Shown: positions 46,386 through 55,387, counted from the first letter of the stretch. The stretch: 64,000 nucleotides of DNA from Pseudomonas schmalbachii (GCF_017589465.1 NZ_JAELYA010000002.1:434001-498000); one strand, 5' to 3'. The notes: generated from the letters alone by a model not told the origin. Program-made: numbers and translations.

Positions 46386-48641
46386 TCAGAAGTGGAAGTT
46401 GACTCCGAGCAGCGCGGTACGGCCCGGCGCCACGTGGGCCATGTGGGTGCTGTAGACCTGGTCGAAGTAACGCTCGTCGGTCAGGTTCTGCACGTTCAGC
46501 TGCAGGTCGACGTTCTTGCTCAGCACATACTTGGCCATCGCGTCATAGCGCCAGTAGGACGGGATCATGACGGTGTTGGCGGTGTTGCCGAACTGCTCGT
46601 CGACATAGGTGGCGCCGCCGCCGATGGTGAAGTCCTGCAGCACGTCGTAGGTGGTCCAGACGGTGAAGTTGTTCTCGGCGGTCTGCGGCATCTGGTTGCC
46701 TTCGTCGGTAGCCACGCTGGACTTGCGCACTTCGCTGTCCAGGTAGGTGTAGCCGCCGAAGACTTTCCACTTGGCCGTCAGGTTGCCGGAGAAGCCGAGT
46801 TCGACACCCTGCACACGCTGCTCGCCATCGAGCACCTGGACCGCCGAGTTATCCGGCGAGGCGACGCGGGCGTTGGTCTTGTCGGTGCGGAACAGTGCCG
46901 CGTTGAGCGACAGCGCCTCGTCGAAGAAGTCCCACTTGGTGCCGATCTCGTAGTTGCGGTTGCGTTCCGGGTCCAGGCTGGTGTTGGCCGCGCTGACTTC
47001 CGAACCGCCCTCGCCGGCGGTCTCGCCGCTCGGGTTGCTGGAGGTCGACCAGGCCACGTAGACGCTGCCGTTGGGCGCCGGCTTGTAGACCAGGCCCGCC
47101 TGGTAGTTCCAGAAGTGGGTGTTGCTTTCACGATCGAAGGTGCCGGCGGGTGCGCCGCGACCACCGTTGCTGAAGCCGCTCGACTCGGTGTCGAAGTCGT
47201 CATAGCGCAGGCCGAGGTTCAGGTCCCACTGCTCGTTGAGCTTGAGCGTGTCGAACACATAGGCGGCGCTGGTCTTGGTGTCGGTATCGGTGAAGGCCGC
47301 GCTGTCGGCGATGGTGCCGGTCCAGTTGTCCTTCGGCGTCGGGTTGGCCAGGCTGGTGCAGTCGCCGCTGGCGATCAGCGCCGGAGTACAGACGTTACCG
47401 GTGCCACCGCCCGGAGTGATCACGTAGGGACGGTTATGCACGTCCTCGTAGCTGAACTCGATGCCGGTCACCAGGTTGTGCGAGATGGTGCCGGTATCGA
47501 AGGTGGCCTTCAGGTCGGTCTGGTTGACCCAGCCCTTGGAGGTCGAGTTGCGGCTCTTCGCCGAGCGGTAGGCCAGACCGTTGGCGACGTTGCCACGGCT
47601 GTCGTCCGGGGTGGTGACGATGTAGTCCAGGGTGGTGCGGACCACGCGGGTGCTGTTGGAAATCGTCAGGTTGTCGGCCAGGTCGTGTTCCAGGCGAATG
47701 GTGCCGCTGTCGGTGGTGCTCTCGCGGTAGTCGCGGTGGGTCAGGCCGTAGAAGTTGTCCTCGTCCACCGATACCGGCTTGCTCGGGTTGGCCTTGCTGC
47801 GCCCGTCGAGGGTCAGCGGCAGGCCGTAGTCCGGGATGTCGTCGGTATCCAGGTGGTAGTAGGAGAAGGTCGCGCGGGTCGGCGAGTTGAAGCCGAAGGT
47901 GACGGTCGGCGCCACGCCCCAGCGGTTGACGCTGACGCTGTCGCGGCCGGCGACGTTGGCTTCGTGCTTCATCAGGTTCAGGCGGAAGGCCGCGTTGTCG
48001 CCCAGCATGTGGTTGACGTCGAGGGTGCCACGGTGGGTCTGGTCGGAACCGTAGGTGAAGCCGGCGTCGTTGAAGTTGTCCTGCTTGGCGGTCTTGCTGA
48101 TCAGGTTGAGGCTGCCACCGGTGGAACCAGCGCCGGTGAACGCGCCGCCCGGGCCCTTGCTGACTTCGATCTGTTCGATGTTGAACACTTCGCGGGTCTG
48201 CGAAGCGACGTCGCGCATGCCATCGAGGAAGGTGTCGCTCTCGGCGTTGAAGCCGCGGATGAACGGACGGTCGCCCGCCGGGTTGCCACCCTCACCGGCG
48301 CCGAAAGTGATGCCGGGGGTGGTGCGCAGGGCATCGGCCAGGGACAGGGCGCCGGTGTCCTTGATCACCTGCTGCGGGATCACGGTGACGGTCTTCGGAG
48401 TCTCGCGCAGCGGCGCGGTGTACTTCTTCGAGGCCGACTGCTCGACGTTGTAGGTGGTCGGGTCCTGCTCACCCACCACGGTCGCGGATTCGAGGCTCAG
48501 CACGTCCTGGGCGGGCTTTTTCTCCGCTGCCTCGGCGGCATGGACTGCATGGGTGCCGGACATGGCGGTGATCGCCACACCGACGGCGGAAACCAGCAAA
48601 CGCGGCGAGCTGCCAGCGATCTCGGAAGTTTGGCGCGACAT
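46386..48641 (-). CDS. piuA: TonB-dependent siderophore receptor PiuA
   Basis: 751 residues. Signal peptide about residues 1-35 (VHAAEAAEK after it). Plug domain with LSLESATVVGEQ, VTVIPQQVIKDTGALSLADAL and FIRGFNAESDTFLDGM, then a 22-strand barrel that ends in a terminal aromatic residue (GVNFHF), as required for insertion. Fiu/CirA-like receptor of catechol-type iron chelates; P. aeruginosa PiuA also takes up siderophore-linked cephalosporins. No STN domain, so it is not a signal-transducing receptor. Divergent from piuC with a Fur-like site between them. Confidence 0.95.
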   Translation of the reverse strand: MSRQTSEIAGSSPRLLVSAVGVAITAMSGTHAVHAAEAAEKKPAQDVLSLESATVVGEQDPTTYNVEQSASKKYTAPLRETPKTVTVIPQQVIKDTGALSLADALRTTPGITFGAGEGGNPAGDRPFIRGFNAESDTFLDGMRDVASQTREVFNIEQIEVSKGPGGAFTGAGSTGGSLNLISKTAKQDNFNDAGFTYGSDQTHRGTLDVNHMLGDNAAFRLNLMKHEANVAGRDSVSVNRWGVAPTVTFGFNSPTRATFSYYHLDTDDIPDYGLPLTLDGRSKANPSKPVSVDEDNFYGLTHRDYRESTTDSGTIRLEHDLADNLTISNSTRVVRTTLDYIVTTPDDSRGNVANGLAYRSAKSRNSTSKGWVNQTDLKATFDTGTISHNLVTGIEFSYEDVHNRPYVITPGGGTGNVCTPALIASGDCTSLANPTPKDNWTGTIADSAAFTDTDTKTSAAYVFDTLKLNEQWDLNLGLRYDDFDTESSGFSNGGRGAPAGTFDRESNTHFWNYQAGLVYKPAPNGSVYVAWSTSSNPSGETAGEGGSEVSAANTSLDPERNRNYEIGTKWDFFDEALSLNAALFRTDKTNARVASPDNSAVQVLDGEQRVQGVELGFSGNLTAKWKVFGGYTYLDSEVRKSSVATDEGNQMPQTAENNFTVWTTYDVLQDFTIGGGATYVDEQFGNTANTVMIPSYWRYDAMAKYVLSKNVDLQLNVQNLTDERYFDQVYSTHMAHVAPGRTALLGVNFHF

Positions 48642-48681
48642 TTGGAAGACCCTCCCCAGGGGCTACTCGTGAAGGCCGCGC

Positions 48682-48712
48682 AATCTATGTCAATTGCGAA
48701 TCTATATCAATT
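48682..48712 (-). promoter_or_regulatory. Direct repeats in the piuA leader
   Basis: AATCTATGTCAATT (48682-48695) and AATCTATATCAATT (48699-48712) are a 14-base direct repeat at 17-base spacing, AT-rich in a GC-rich genome, 41-71 bases before the piuA start. Likely an operator or promoter element; the binding protein is unknown, Fur being possible. Confidence 0.5.
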
Positions 48713-48795
48713 ACTAAGCATTCGCATACGCATGTAATTTACAACATTTACATTTTGAAACCCCTGGTCGGCGTGCGGTTTTTCTGTACTGCGCC

Positions 48796-48814
48796 AATAA
48801 GAATCAATATCATT
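48796..48814. promoter_or_regulatory. Fur-box-like site before piuC
   Basis: AATAAGAATCAATATCATT matches the 19-base Fur consensus GATAATGATAATCATTATC at 11 positions by eye. It lies 31 bases before the piuC start and can serve both divergent iron genes. Confidence 0.55.
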
Positions 48815-48845
48815 GGCAGCCTTTCCAATAGCACCGGACATTCCC

Positions 48846-49526
48846 ATGCTGCTGCACATTCCCGGCATCTTCACCCGCGAGGAAGTCGCCCGCATCCGCG
48901 CCGCCCTGGAGCAGGCCGACTGGGCTGACGGCAAGGTCACCGCCGGCTACCAGTCGGCCAAGGCCAAGCACAACCTGCAACTGGCGCAGGAACATCCGCT
49001 GGCCCGGGAAATCGCCGAGGCCATGCTGCAGCGCCTGTGGAACAACCCGCTGTTCATGTCCGCCGCGCTGCCGCACAAGGTGTTCCCGCCGCTGTTCAAC
49101 TGCTACACCGGCGGCGGCTCGTTCGACTTCCATATCGACAACGCGGTGCGCGACGTCCAGGGCGGCCGCGAGCGGGTGCGTACGGACGTGTCCTCCACAC
49201 TGTTCTTCAGCGATCCGGACGAGTACGACGGCGGCGAACTGGTGATCCAGGACACCTACGGCACCCAGCAGGTGAAGCTGCCGGCCGGCGACCTGGTGCT
49301 CTACCCGGCCACCAGCCTGCACAAGGTCAACGCGGTCACCCGTGGCGCCCGCTACGCCTCGTTCTTCTGGACGCAGAGCCTGGTGCGCGAGGACAGCCAG
49401 CGCGCGCTGCTGTTCCAGATGGACCAGGCGATCCAGAAGCTGACCGCCGATGTGCCGGATCACCCGTCGCTGGTCGAACTGACCGGCACCTATCACAACC
49501 TGCTGCGCCGCTGGGTGGACGTGTGA
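48846..49526 (+). CDS. piuC: Fe(II)/2-oxoglutarate dioxygenase PiuC (PKHD-type hydroxylase)
   Basis: 226 residues. 2-oxoglutarate/Fe(II) oxygenase with the metal triad in [11 protein letters not shown] (HxD) and the distal His in [20 protein letters not shown], followed by the Arg that binds oxoglutarate. The family (PiuC/YbiX) is iron-regulated and sits next to siderophore receptors; substrate unknown. Start ATG 48846 gives [10 protein letters not shown]; the upstream frame from 48813 crosses the Fur-like site. Its stop overlaps the next gene. Confidence 0.95.
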   Translation: MLLHIPGIFTREEVARIRAALEQADWADGKVTAGYQSAKAKHNLQLAQEHPLAREIAEAMLQRLWNNPLFMSAALPHKVFPPLFNCYTGGGSFDFHIDNAVRDVQGGRERVRTDVSSTLFFSDPDEYDGGELVIQDTYGTQQVKLPAGDLVLYPATSLHKVNAVTRGARYASFFWTQSLVREDSQRALLFQMDQAIQKLTADVPDHPSLVELTGTYHNLLRRWVDV

Positions 49527-50311
49527 CGTTCTATCTGCGCCGGATGGAAGAACTGTCCACCGACGAACTGGCCGGCAACCCGCGGCTGGCCGCGCAACTG
49601 ATCCTCCAGGCCGCGCGCCAGGGCGAACTGGAGGCGCAGGCGCTGCTCGGCCAGATCCTCCTCGACGGCCAGGGCATCCAGCGCGATCAGCCCCTTGCAC
49701 TGGTGTGGTTCCGCATCGCCGCCGAACGCGGCCACGCCATGGCGCGCAACATGCTCGGGCGCTGCCTTGAGCACGGCTGGGGCTGTGCCAGCAACGTCAC
49801 GGAAGCGGCCAGGCACTACCGCATCGCCGCCGACGCGGGGCTCGACTGGGCCATGTACAACCTCGCCAACCTGCATGCCACCGGGCGCGGCGTGGCGAAG
49901 GACGAAACCCGCGCCGTCGCGCTCTACCAGCAGGCGGCGGTGCTCGGCCATGCCAAGTCGCTGAACCTGCTCGGCCGCTATTACGAGGAAGGCATGGTGG
50001 TGCCGCAGGACATCGACCTCGCCTACGACTGCTACCGCCGCTCGGCCGAAGGCGGCGACTTCCGCGGACAGTTCAGCCACGCCGCGGTGCTCGCCGGGCA
50101 GGGCCGGCTGGCCGAGGCGGAAGACTGGCTGCGCCGGGCGCTGGACGAGGGCAACCTGAACTTCCTGCGGGTAGCCCGCAGCAACCTCGAAGCCTCGCCG
50201 CACCGCCCCTTCCGCCAACTGGCCCTCGACTACTACCGCCGCGCGGCGGAGCTGGGGGATGACGGCGACCTGCAGTTGCTGCACGAGGCAGCGGGGCGGC
50301 TGGTCGCATAA
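49523..50311 (+). CDS. Sel1-like (TPR) repeat protein
   Basis: 262 residues from GTG at 49523 (GTGTGA overlap with the piuC stop); ATG at 49544 is an alternative. At least four Sel1-like repeats, for example [39 protein letters not shown] and [13 protein letters not shown], each followed by A..yY..AA. No signal peptide. Conserved partner of piuC in Pseudomonas (PA4516 position) with unknown role; a scaffold function is inferred from the fold. Confidence 0.9.
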   Translation: MTFYLRRMEELSTDELAGNPRLAAQLILQAARQGELEAQALLGQILLDGQGIQRDQPLALVWFRIAAERGHAMARNMLGRCLEHGWGCASNVTEAARHYRIAADAGLDWAMYNLANLHATGRGVAKDETRAVALYQQAAVLGHAKSLNLLGRYYEEGMVVPQDIDLAYDCYRRSAEGGDFRGQFSHAAVLAGQGRLAEAEDWLRRALDEGNLNFLRVARSNLEASPHRPFRQLALDYYRRAAELGDDGDLQLLHEAAGRLVA

Positions 50312-50332
50312 CAACGTGGGCTGGCACTGACG

Positions 50333-50515
50333 CGTAGGTTGGTGCTGAGCTTGCGAAGCCCAACATTGCCGGCTCAGGTGTTGGGCTTCACTGCGTTCAG
50401 CACCAACCTACAAGGCGAGGCGCCCGACGGCACAACGTAGGTTGGCGCTGAGCTTGCGAAGCCCAACATTGCCGGCTCAGGTGTTGGGCTTCACTACGTT
50501 CAGCGCCAACCTACG
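50333..50515. repeat. Two tandem family B palindromes
   Basis: Complete palindromes at 50333-50411 and 50436-50515, nearly identical to each other (both contain CCAACATTGCCGGCTCAGGT), separated by 24 bases. They lie in the convergent gap between the Sel1 gene and speC. Confidence 0.9.
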
Positions 50516-50531
50516 ACGCCCCGCTGGAAAC

Positions 50532-50560
50532 GAAAACGCCCCGCGATGCGGGGCGTTTTC
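50532..50560 (-). terminator. Intrinsic terminator of speC (bidirectional form)
   Basis: 13-bp stem GAAAACGCCCCGC / GCGGGGCGTTTTC with a 3-base loop. The A/T ends of the stem give a T run in both directions, so it can stop speC and the convergent Sel1 transcript. Confidence 0.88.
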
Positions 50561-50573
50561 ATGACCGTCAGCC

Positions 50574-51737
50574 TTACAGGTAGAAGGCCTTCAGCGGCGG
50601 GAAGCCGTTGAATTCCACCGCGCTGTAGCTGGTGGTGTAGGCGCCGGTGGACAGCCAGTACAGGCGGTCGCCGGCGGCCAGGTTCAGCGGCAGGCCGTAT
50701 TTGTAGTGCTCGTACATGATGTCGGCGCTGTCGCAGGTCGGGCCGGCGATCACCACTTCTTCCATCTCGCCCTTCTTCTCGGTCCAGATCGGGAACTTGA
50801 TGGACTCGTCCATGGTTTCGATCAGGCCGGAGAACTTGCCCACGTCGGCGTAAACCCAACGCTCCACCGCGGTGCGCGACTTGCGCGCCACCAGCACGAC
50901 TTCGCTGACCAGGATGCCGGCGTTGGCGATCAGCGAGCGGCCCGGCTCGAGGATGATTTCCGGCAGGTCGTCGCCGAAGTCTTCCTTGAGGAAGCGGATG
51001 ATCTCCTCGGCGTAGGTTTCCAGGTCGTTGGTCTTGGCGATGTAGTTGGCCGGGAAGCCGCCGCCCATGTTGATCATCTGCAGCGTGATGCCGTCTTCTT
51101 CCTTCAGGCGCTCGAAGATCACCTTGACCTTGGCGATGGCGGCATCCCACACGGAGATGTCGCGCTGCTGCGAGCCGACGTGGAAGGAGATGCCGTAGGG
51201 CACCAGGCCCAGCTGGCGGGCGAGGATCAGCAGGTCCATGGCCATGTCGGTCTGGCAGCCGAACTTGCGCGACAGCGGCCAGTCGGCGGTGGTCGAACCC
51301 TCGGTGAGGATGCGCACGTAGACCTTGGCGCCCGGCGCGGCCTTGGCGATGTTGCGCAGGTCGGCCTCGGAGTCGGTGGCGAACAGGCGCACGCCCTTCT
51401 CGTAGAAGTAGCGGATGTCCTTGGCTTTCTTGATGGTGTTGCCGTAGCTGATGCGCTCCGGGCCCACACCGGTCTTCATCACCTTGTCCAGCTCGTAGAT
51501 CGAGGCGATGTCGAAGTTCGAACCCTTGTCGCGCAGCAGCTCGGTGATCTCGGTGGCCGGGTTGGCCTTGACCGCGTAGTACACCTTGGCGAACGGGAAG
51601 CAATGGGTCAGTTGGTCGTAGGCATCGGCGATGGTCTGCTTGTCGATGACGACGAAGGGGGTTTCCTGCTTATCGGCGAACGCCTTCATGCGCTGGAAGG
51701 TTTCAGGGGCGAAATAATCCTCGACCTTGATGGACAT
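50574..51737 (-). CDS. speC: Ornithine decarboxylase (alanine-racemase fold)
   Basis: 387 residues; PLP-dependent group IV decarboxylase that makes putrescine from ornithine. The PLP lysine is in VYYAVKANPATEI (about residue 53). Glycine loop MGGGFPANY, phosphate motif EPGRSLIANAG, and the specificity/active-site Cys in GPTCDSADIMYEHY. Length and sequence fit the short Pseudomonas SpeC. ATG at 51737 (MSIKVEDYFAPETF); an upstream in-frame ATG at 51758 adds only seven residues. Single-gene unit with a promoter about 185 bases upstream. Confidence 0.96.
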   Translation of the reverse strand: MSIKVEDYFAPETFQRMKAFADKQETPFVVIDKQTIADAYDQLTHCFPFAKVYYAVKANPATEITELLRDKGSNFDIASIYELDKVMKTGVGPERISYGNTIKKAKDIRYFYEKGVRLFATDSEADLRNIAKAAPGAKVYVRILTEGSTTADWPLSRKFGCQTDMAMDLLILARQLGLVPYGISFHVGSQQRDISVWDAAIAKVKVIFERLKEEDGITLQMINMGGGFPANYIAKTNDLETYAEEIIRFLKEDFGDDLPEIILEPGRSLIANAGILVSEVVLVARKSRTAVERWVYADVGKFSGLIETMDESIKFPIWTEKKGEMEEVVIAGPTCDSADIMYEHYKYGLPLNLAAGDRLYWLSTGAYTTSYSAVEFNGFPPLKAFYL

Positions 51738-51920
51738 GCTTGGGACTCCCAATGGCAAAACAAATGGATTCGTAGGGTTGAAGCTGAACGTCTAATCCGT
51801 TTCCCCACTTTGGTTCGCCTACTTCCCAAGGCATGTCGCCGAGAACCACCGGGTTGGCGGCCTCTCGTCGTCAGTACTTGAGCCGGATGGATCGTTTCCA
51901 GCATGGACGTTCGGGCGCGA

Positions 51921-51949
51921 ACTTTAGGGCCATGGGGACGCGAGTTCAA
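51921..51949 (-). promoter_or_regulatory. Candidate sigma70 promoter of speC
   Basis: Minus strand: TTGAAC (51949-51944), 17 bases, TAAAGT (51926-51921). Gives a leader of about 175 bases containing a small hairpin GTTCG-CGCC-CGAAC, room for polyamine-responsive control. Confidence 0.5.
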
Positions 51950-52216
51950 TAAAAAATTGGCGCTTTCTTACGACCTGTCCCGTACTGTTTCAGATACTCA
52001 ACAAAGTGCATGGAATCCCGCACAGCCCGTGGCTTTCCGGCTGTTTTCCAGCAGTCATTCCAGCACGCCTTTCTGACAGACCGGAGACAGGCGGAAGGGT
52101 TCCTGCCAGGCCGACGCCCGAGCGCCCGCCAGCGAAGAAAAATCCGGCGGGAACCCACCGGTTCGCCGACAGTCACACACCACCTTCAGTCGCCCATGCG
52201 GTTATGATCCGGGCTC

Positions 52217-52240
52217 GCCTGCCACGCGCAGGCCTTTTTT
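52217..52240 (+). terminator. Terminator-like hairpin in the antiporter leader
   Basis: GCCTGC-CACGC-GCAGGC followed by C and six T. It has the form of an intrinsic terminator on the plus strand, but no plus-strand gene ends upstream. Either an attenuator for the antiporter gene or the end of a short RNA. Confidence 0.45.
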
Positions 52241-52310
52241 GCACGCGCCCACGGCTCAGGGATTGGCCACTCGGGACAGGTGTATACCGTTCAATACAGG
52301 AACCCACGTC

Positions 52311-53582
52311 ATGCTCGATCTCGCAGCGGCGTTCATCGCCCTGACCACCCTCCTTACCTATGTGAACTACCGCTTCATCCGCCTGCCGCCGACCATCGGC
52401 GTGATGGCCACCGCCCTGGTCTTCTCGCTGATCGCCCAGGGCCTGTCGCTGCTCGGCTATCCGGTCCTGGAGCTGGAGATGCAGCAGATCATCAGCCGCA
52501 TCGACTTCTCCGAAGTCCTCATGACCTGGTTCCTCCCCGCGCTGCTGTTCGCCGGCGCGCTGCACGTCGACCTCAGCGACCTGCGCGACTACAAGTGGCC
52601 GATCAGCCTGCTCGCCACCCTCGGCGTGCTGATCGCCACCACGGTGATCGGCGCGCTGGCCTACTACACCTTCGCCCTGTTCGGCTGGCACGTGAGCTTC
52701 ATCTATTGCCTGCTGTTCGGCGCGCTGATCTCGCCCACCGACCCGATCGCCGTGCTCGGCATCCTCAGGTCGGCCGGCGCGCCCAAGCCGCTGGCCACCA
52801 CCATCGTCGGCGAATCGCTGTTCAACGACGGCACCGCGGTGGTGGTGTTCACCATCCTCATCGGCATTCTCCAGCTCGGCACCACGCCTACCATTGGCGC
52901 CATCTCCTGGATGTTCATCCACGAAGCGGTCGGCGGCGTGCTGTTCGGCGCGGCGCTGGGCTACGGGATCTTCGTGATGATGCGCGGCATCGACCAGTAC
53001 CAGGTGGCGGTCATGCTCACCCTCGCGCTGGTCATCGGCGGCGCCTCGCTGGCCGCGAGACTGCATGTGTCGGCGCCGATCGCGATGGTGGTGGCCGGAC
53101 TGATCATCGGCAACCACGGGCGCACCTACGCCATGTCCGACGAGACCCGCCGCTATGTGGACAAGTTCTGGGAGCTGATCGACGAAATCCTCAACGCCCT
53201 GCTGTTCGCCCTGATCGGCCTGGAACTGCTGTTGCTGCCGTTCAGCTGGCTGCACATCGTCGCCGCCTTCGTCCTCGGCGGCGCGGTGCTGGTGTCGCGC
53301 CTGCTGACCGTGGCGCCGGCCATCGTCCTGCTCCGGCAGAGCGCCAAGATCCGTCCCCACGTACCGCGCGGGACCATCCGCATCCTCGCCTGGGGCGGCC
53401 TGCGCGGCGGCGTCTCGGTGGCCCTGGCGCTGTCCCTGCCGCTGGGTCCGGAACGCGACCTGCTGCTCAGCCTGACCTACATCGTGGTGCTCGCCTCGAT
53501 CCTCATCCAGGGCCTGTCCATCGGCCCGATGGTGCGCTGGCTGTATCGCGGGCAGGAACCGGTCGCCGCGACCGGACACTGA
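52311..53582 (+). CDS. CPA1 family cation:proton antiporter
   Basis: 423 residues, about twelve membrane helices. NhaP/CPA1 features: LLFGALISPTDPIAVLGIL in helix 5, ESLFNDGTAVVVF with the Asn-Asp pair of the ion site, and LRGGVSVALALSLP near the C-terminus with the conserved Arg. Exchanges Na+ (or K+) for H+ across the inner membrane. ATG at 52311 after CAGGAACCC; the frame from 52239 adds residues translated across the leader. No long cytoplasmic tail. Confidence 0.94.
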   Translation: MLDLAAAFIALTTLLTYVNYRFIRLPPTIGVMATALVFSLIAQGLSLLGYPVLELEMQQIISRIDFSEVLMTWFLPALLFAGALHVDLSDLRDYKWPISLLATLGVLIATTVIGALAYYTFALFGWHVSFIYCLLFGALISPTDPIAVLGILRSAGAPKPLATTIVGESLFNDGTAVVVFTILIGILQLGTTPTIGAISWMFIHEAVGGVLFGAALGYGIFVMMRGIDQYQVAVMLTLALVIGGASLAARLHVSAPIAMVVAGLIIGNHGRTYAMSDETRRYVDKFWELIDEILNALLFALIGLELLLLPFSWLHIVAAFVLGGAVLVSRLLTVAPAIVLLRQSAKIRPHVPRGTIRILAWGGLRGGVSVALALSLPLGPERDLLLSLTYIVVLASILIQGLSIGPMVRWLYRGQEPVAATGH

Positions 53583-53591
53583 CCGCCTCCC

Positions 53592-53620
53592 CCATCCGGC
53601 GGCCGCGTGCCGCCGGATGG
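53592..53620 (+). terminator. Hairpin after the antiporter gene
   Basis: 11-bp perfect stem CCATCCGGCGG / CCGCCGGATGG with a 7-base loop, 9 bases after the stop. No T run follows, so it is a weak or factor-dependent terminator. Confidence 0.55.
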
Positions 53621-53668
53621 CCTGCTCTCTGAATTCCCCCCTCTGAAAGCCTGCTGAAAGCCTCCGGT

Positions 53669-53699
53669 CATTAAAATGATAACAATTATCATTTTAATG
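53669..53699 (+). promoter_or_regulatory. Fur box of fecI: 31-base perfect palindrome
   Basis: CATTAAAATGATAA-CAA-TTATCATTTTAATG, 14-bp arms without mismatch. The core GATAACAATTATCATT fits the Fur consensus very well. It lies 22 bases before the fecI start, so Fe-Fur would block the sigma factor gene directly. Confidence 0.88.
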
Positions 53700-53721
53700 C
53701 TGCTCCGAGCCGGGGTGCCCC

Positions 53722-54228
53722 TTGTCGAGTCTCGACCTCGCCCATCACACCGCACTGCACACGCTCTATTGCGATCACCGCCGCTGGCTGACCGGCTGGC
53801 TGCAGCGGCGCCTGGGCTGCCCGCAGAACGCCGCCGACCTGGCCCAGGACACCTTCGTCAAGGTGCTGGTTTCGCGCCAGGCCACGCGCATCGACGAGCC
53901 TCGCGCCTTCCTCACCACCATCGCCAAACGCGTGCTGTGCAACCACTACCGCCGTCTCGACGTCGAGCGCGCCTACCTGGAAGCGCTGGCCAGCCTGCCG
54001 GAGCGGGAAGTCCCCAGCGAGGAAACCCGCGCCATCGTCCTGGAAACCCTGCTCGAACTGGACCGCCTTCTCGACGGCCTGCCGCGCCTGGCCAAGGAAG
54101 CCTTCCTGCTGGCCCAGCTCGACGGCCTCGGCTACGCGAAAATCGCCGCGCAGCTGGATATCTCCCTGAGCAGCGTCAAGCGCTACATGGTCAAGGCCGC
54201 GCAGCGCTGCTACTTCGCCGAGATATAG
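53722..54228 (+). CDS. fecI: ECF sigma factor FecI
   Basis: 168 residues from TTG at 53722, the only start close behind the Fur box. Sigma region 2 includes DLAQDTFVKVL and RAFLTTIAKRVLCNHYRR; region 4 includes LPRLAKEAFLLAQLDGLGYA and the helix-turn-helix LDISLSSVKRYM. Drives fecA when activated by FecA-FecR in response to ferric citrate. Four bases before fecR. The TTG start may keep its level low. Confidence 0.93.
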   Translation: MSSLDLAHHTALHTLYCDHRRWLTGWLQRRLGCPQNAADLAQDTFVKVLVSRQATRIDEPRAFLTTIAKRVLCNHYRRLDVERAYLEALASLPEREVPSEETRAIVLETLLELDRLLDGLPRLAKEAFLLAQLDGLGYAKIAAQLDISLSSVKRYMVKAAQRCYFAEI

Positions 54229-54232
54229 AAAG

Positions 54233-55192
54233 ATGCCGTTTCCCCTCGCCCCCAGAGTGCCGCCGCAGGTGGCCGAACAGGCCGTGCGCTGGCTGGTCGA
54301 ACTGCAAGGCGGCCCGCACGACGAACGCCTGCAACAGGCCTGGCAGCACTGGCGCCAAGCCGCGCCGGAGCATGAGCAGGCCTGGCGCCATATCGAAGCG
54401 GTCAACCGGCGGCTCGGCGGCATCGGCACACCCGTGGCGCGGGCGGTGCTGAATGCACCCCGCTCGCCGCAACGCCGTCATGCCCTGAAAGCCCTGCTGG
54501 TGCTGCTCGCCGCCGGCGGCAGCGCCTGGAGCCTGCGCGAGAACGGCAGCCCGCAGCGCTGGAACGCCGACTACGCCACCACCATCGGCGAACGCCGACG
54601 CCTGACCCTGGCCGACGGCAGCCGCATCGAGCTGAACAGCGACAGCGCGCTGGACGTCCGCTTCGACGCCCAGGAACGGCGCCTGCGCCTGCTGCGCGGG
54701 GAAGTCCGCGTCGACACCGGCCGCGACCCGCGCCCGCTCCACATGTACAGCGAGGAGGGTCGCCTGCAGCCGATCGGCACCCGCTTCGATGTGCGCCAAC
54801 TGGACGGCGGCACCCGCGTTGCCGTCTACGAGGGCGCAGTGAAAGTGGAAAACCTCGGCGGACACAGCGAGGTCGTGCCAGCCGGCCGGCAGATGGACTT
54901 CGACCGTCACCGACTGGGCGCCGCCCAGGCGCTGGAACCCGGTAGCGGCGCCTGGACCGAAGGCATGTTGCTGGCCTCCGCCATGCGCCTAGACGCCTTC
55001 CTCGCCGAAGTCGCGCGCTACCGGCCGGGCCGCCTCGGCTGCGACCCGCGCATCGGTGCGCTGAGGATTTCCGGCAGCTACCCGCTGGACGACAGCGAAC
55101 GCATCCTCGCCACCCTGCCCGCCGTGCTGCCGGTGGAAGTCCGCCGCGTGACGCGCTTCTGGGTCAGCGTGCATCCGCGTGGCGCCGACTGA
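54233..55192 (+). CDS. fecR: FecR transmembrane sigma regulator
   Basis: 319 residues. Cytoplasmic N-terminal domain (about 1-80) with AVRWLVELQGG and WRHIEAVNRRL typical of FecR/DUF4880; one membrane helix about 83-102 (ALKALLVLLAAGGSAWSL); periplasmic FecR domain TTIGERRRLTLADGSRIELN-type and GEVRVDTGRD; C-terminal STN-like secretin region. It receives the signal from the FecA N-terminal domain and activates FecI. ATG at 54233. Confidence 0.94.
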   Translation: MPFPLAPRVPPQVAEQAVRWLVELQGGPHDERLQQAWQHWRQAAPEHEQAWRHIEAVNRRLGGIGTPVARAVLNAPRSPQRRHALKALLVLLAAGGSAWSLRENGSPQRWNADYATTIGERRRLTLADGSRIELNSDSALDVRFDAQERRLRLLRGEVRVDTGRDPRPLHMYSEEGRLQPIGTRFDVRQLDGGTRVAVYEGAVKVENLGGHSEVVPAGRQMDFDRHRLGAAQALEPGSGAWTEGMLLASAMRLDAFLAEVARYRPGRLGCDPRIGALRISGSYPLDDSERILATLPAVLPVEVRRVTRFWVSVHPRGAD

Positions 55193-55209
55193 AAATTTTT
55201 TGCCCAAAC

Positions 55210-55272
55210 CGTAGGGCGGGTGCAACCCGCCAGGCTCCTCGCCCCGAAATGGCGGGTTGCACCCGCCCTACG
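55210..55272. repeat. Palindromic repeat, family E, between fecR and fecA
   Basis: CGTAGGGCGGGTGCAACCCG ... GGCGGGTTGCACCCGCCCTACGG, near-perfect palindrome starting 18 bases after the fecR stop. As a hairpin it can reduce read-through from fecIR into fecA, which should have its own FecI promoter; I could not identify that promoter by eye in 55273-55387. Confidence 0.85.
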
Positions 55273-55387
55273 GATTTCCCCGGCAATCCTCGAAGAACCA
55301 AAAAATTCGCTACGGCCTGAGCCTTTTTCCCAACCTCGCGTGACAGAGGAGGAAAGCCAACCAATACCAACCGGAGCATTTCCCCTC

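Larger units (their letters stand above)
51738..52310. other. Long intergenic region speC / CPA1 antiporter
   Basis: 573 bases with no convincing gene. Contains the speC promoter (51921-51949), a candidate -10 TATGAT-like element at 52203-52208 for the antiporter, and a terminator-like hairpin at 52217-52240. The stretch 51950-52200 shows nothing I can name. Confidence 0.5.

Noticed and set aside
51686-51949. Upstream frame overlapping the speC start, a possible polyamine leader peptide
   Set aside because: Its ATGs have no ribosome binding site and the translation is Arg/Ser-rich without features; the hypothesis has no support beyond position.
55273-55387. FecI-dependent promoter of fecA
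   Set aside because: One is expected here, but no match to the known FecI-type -35/-10 pattern was convincing by eye.
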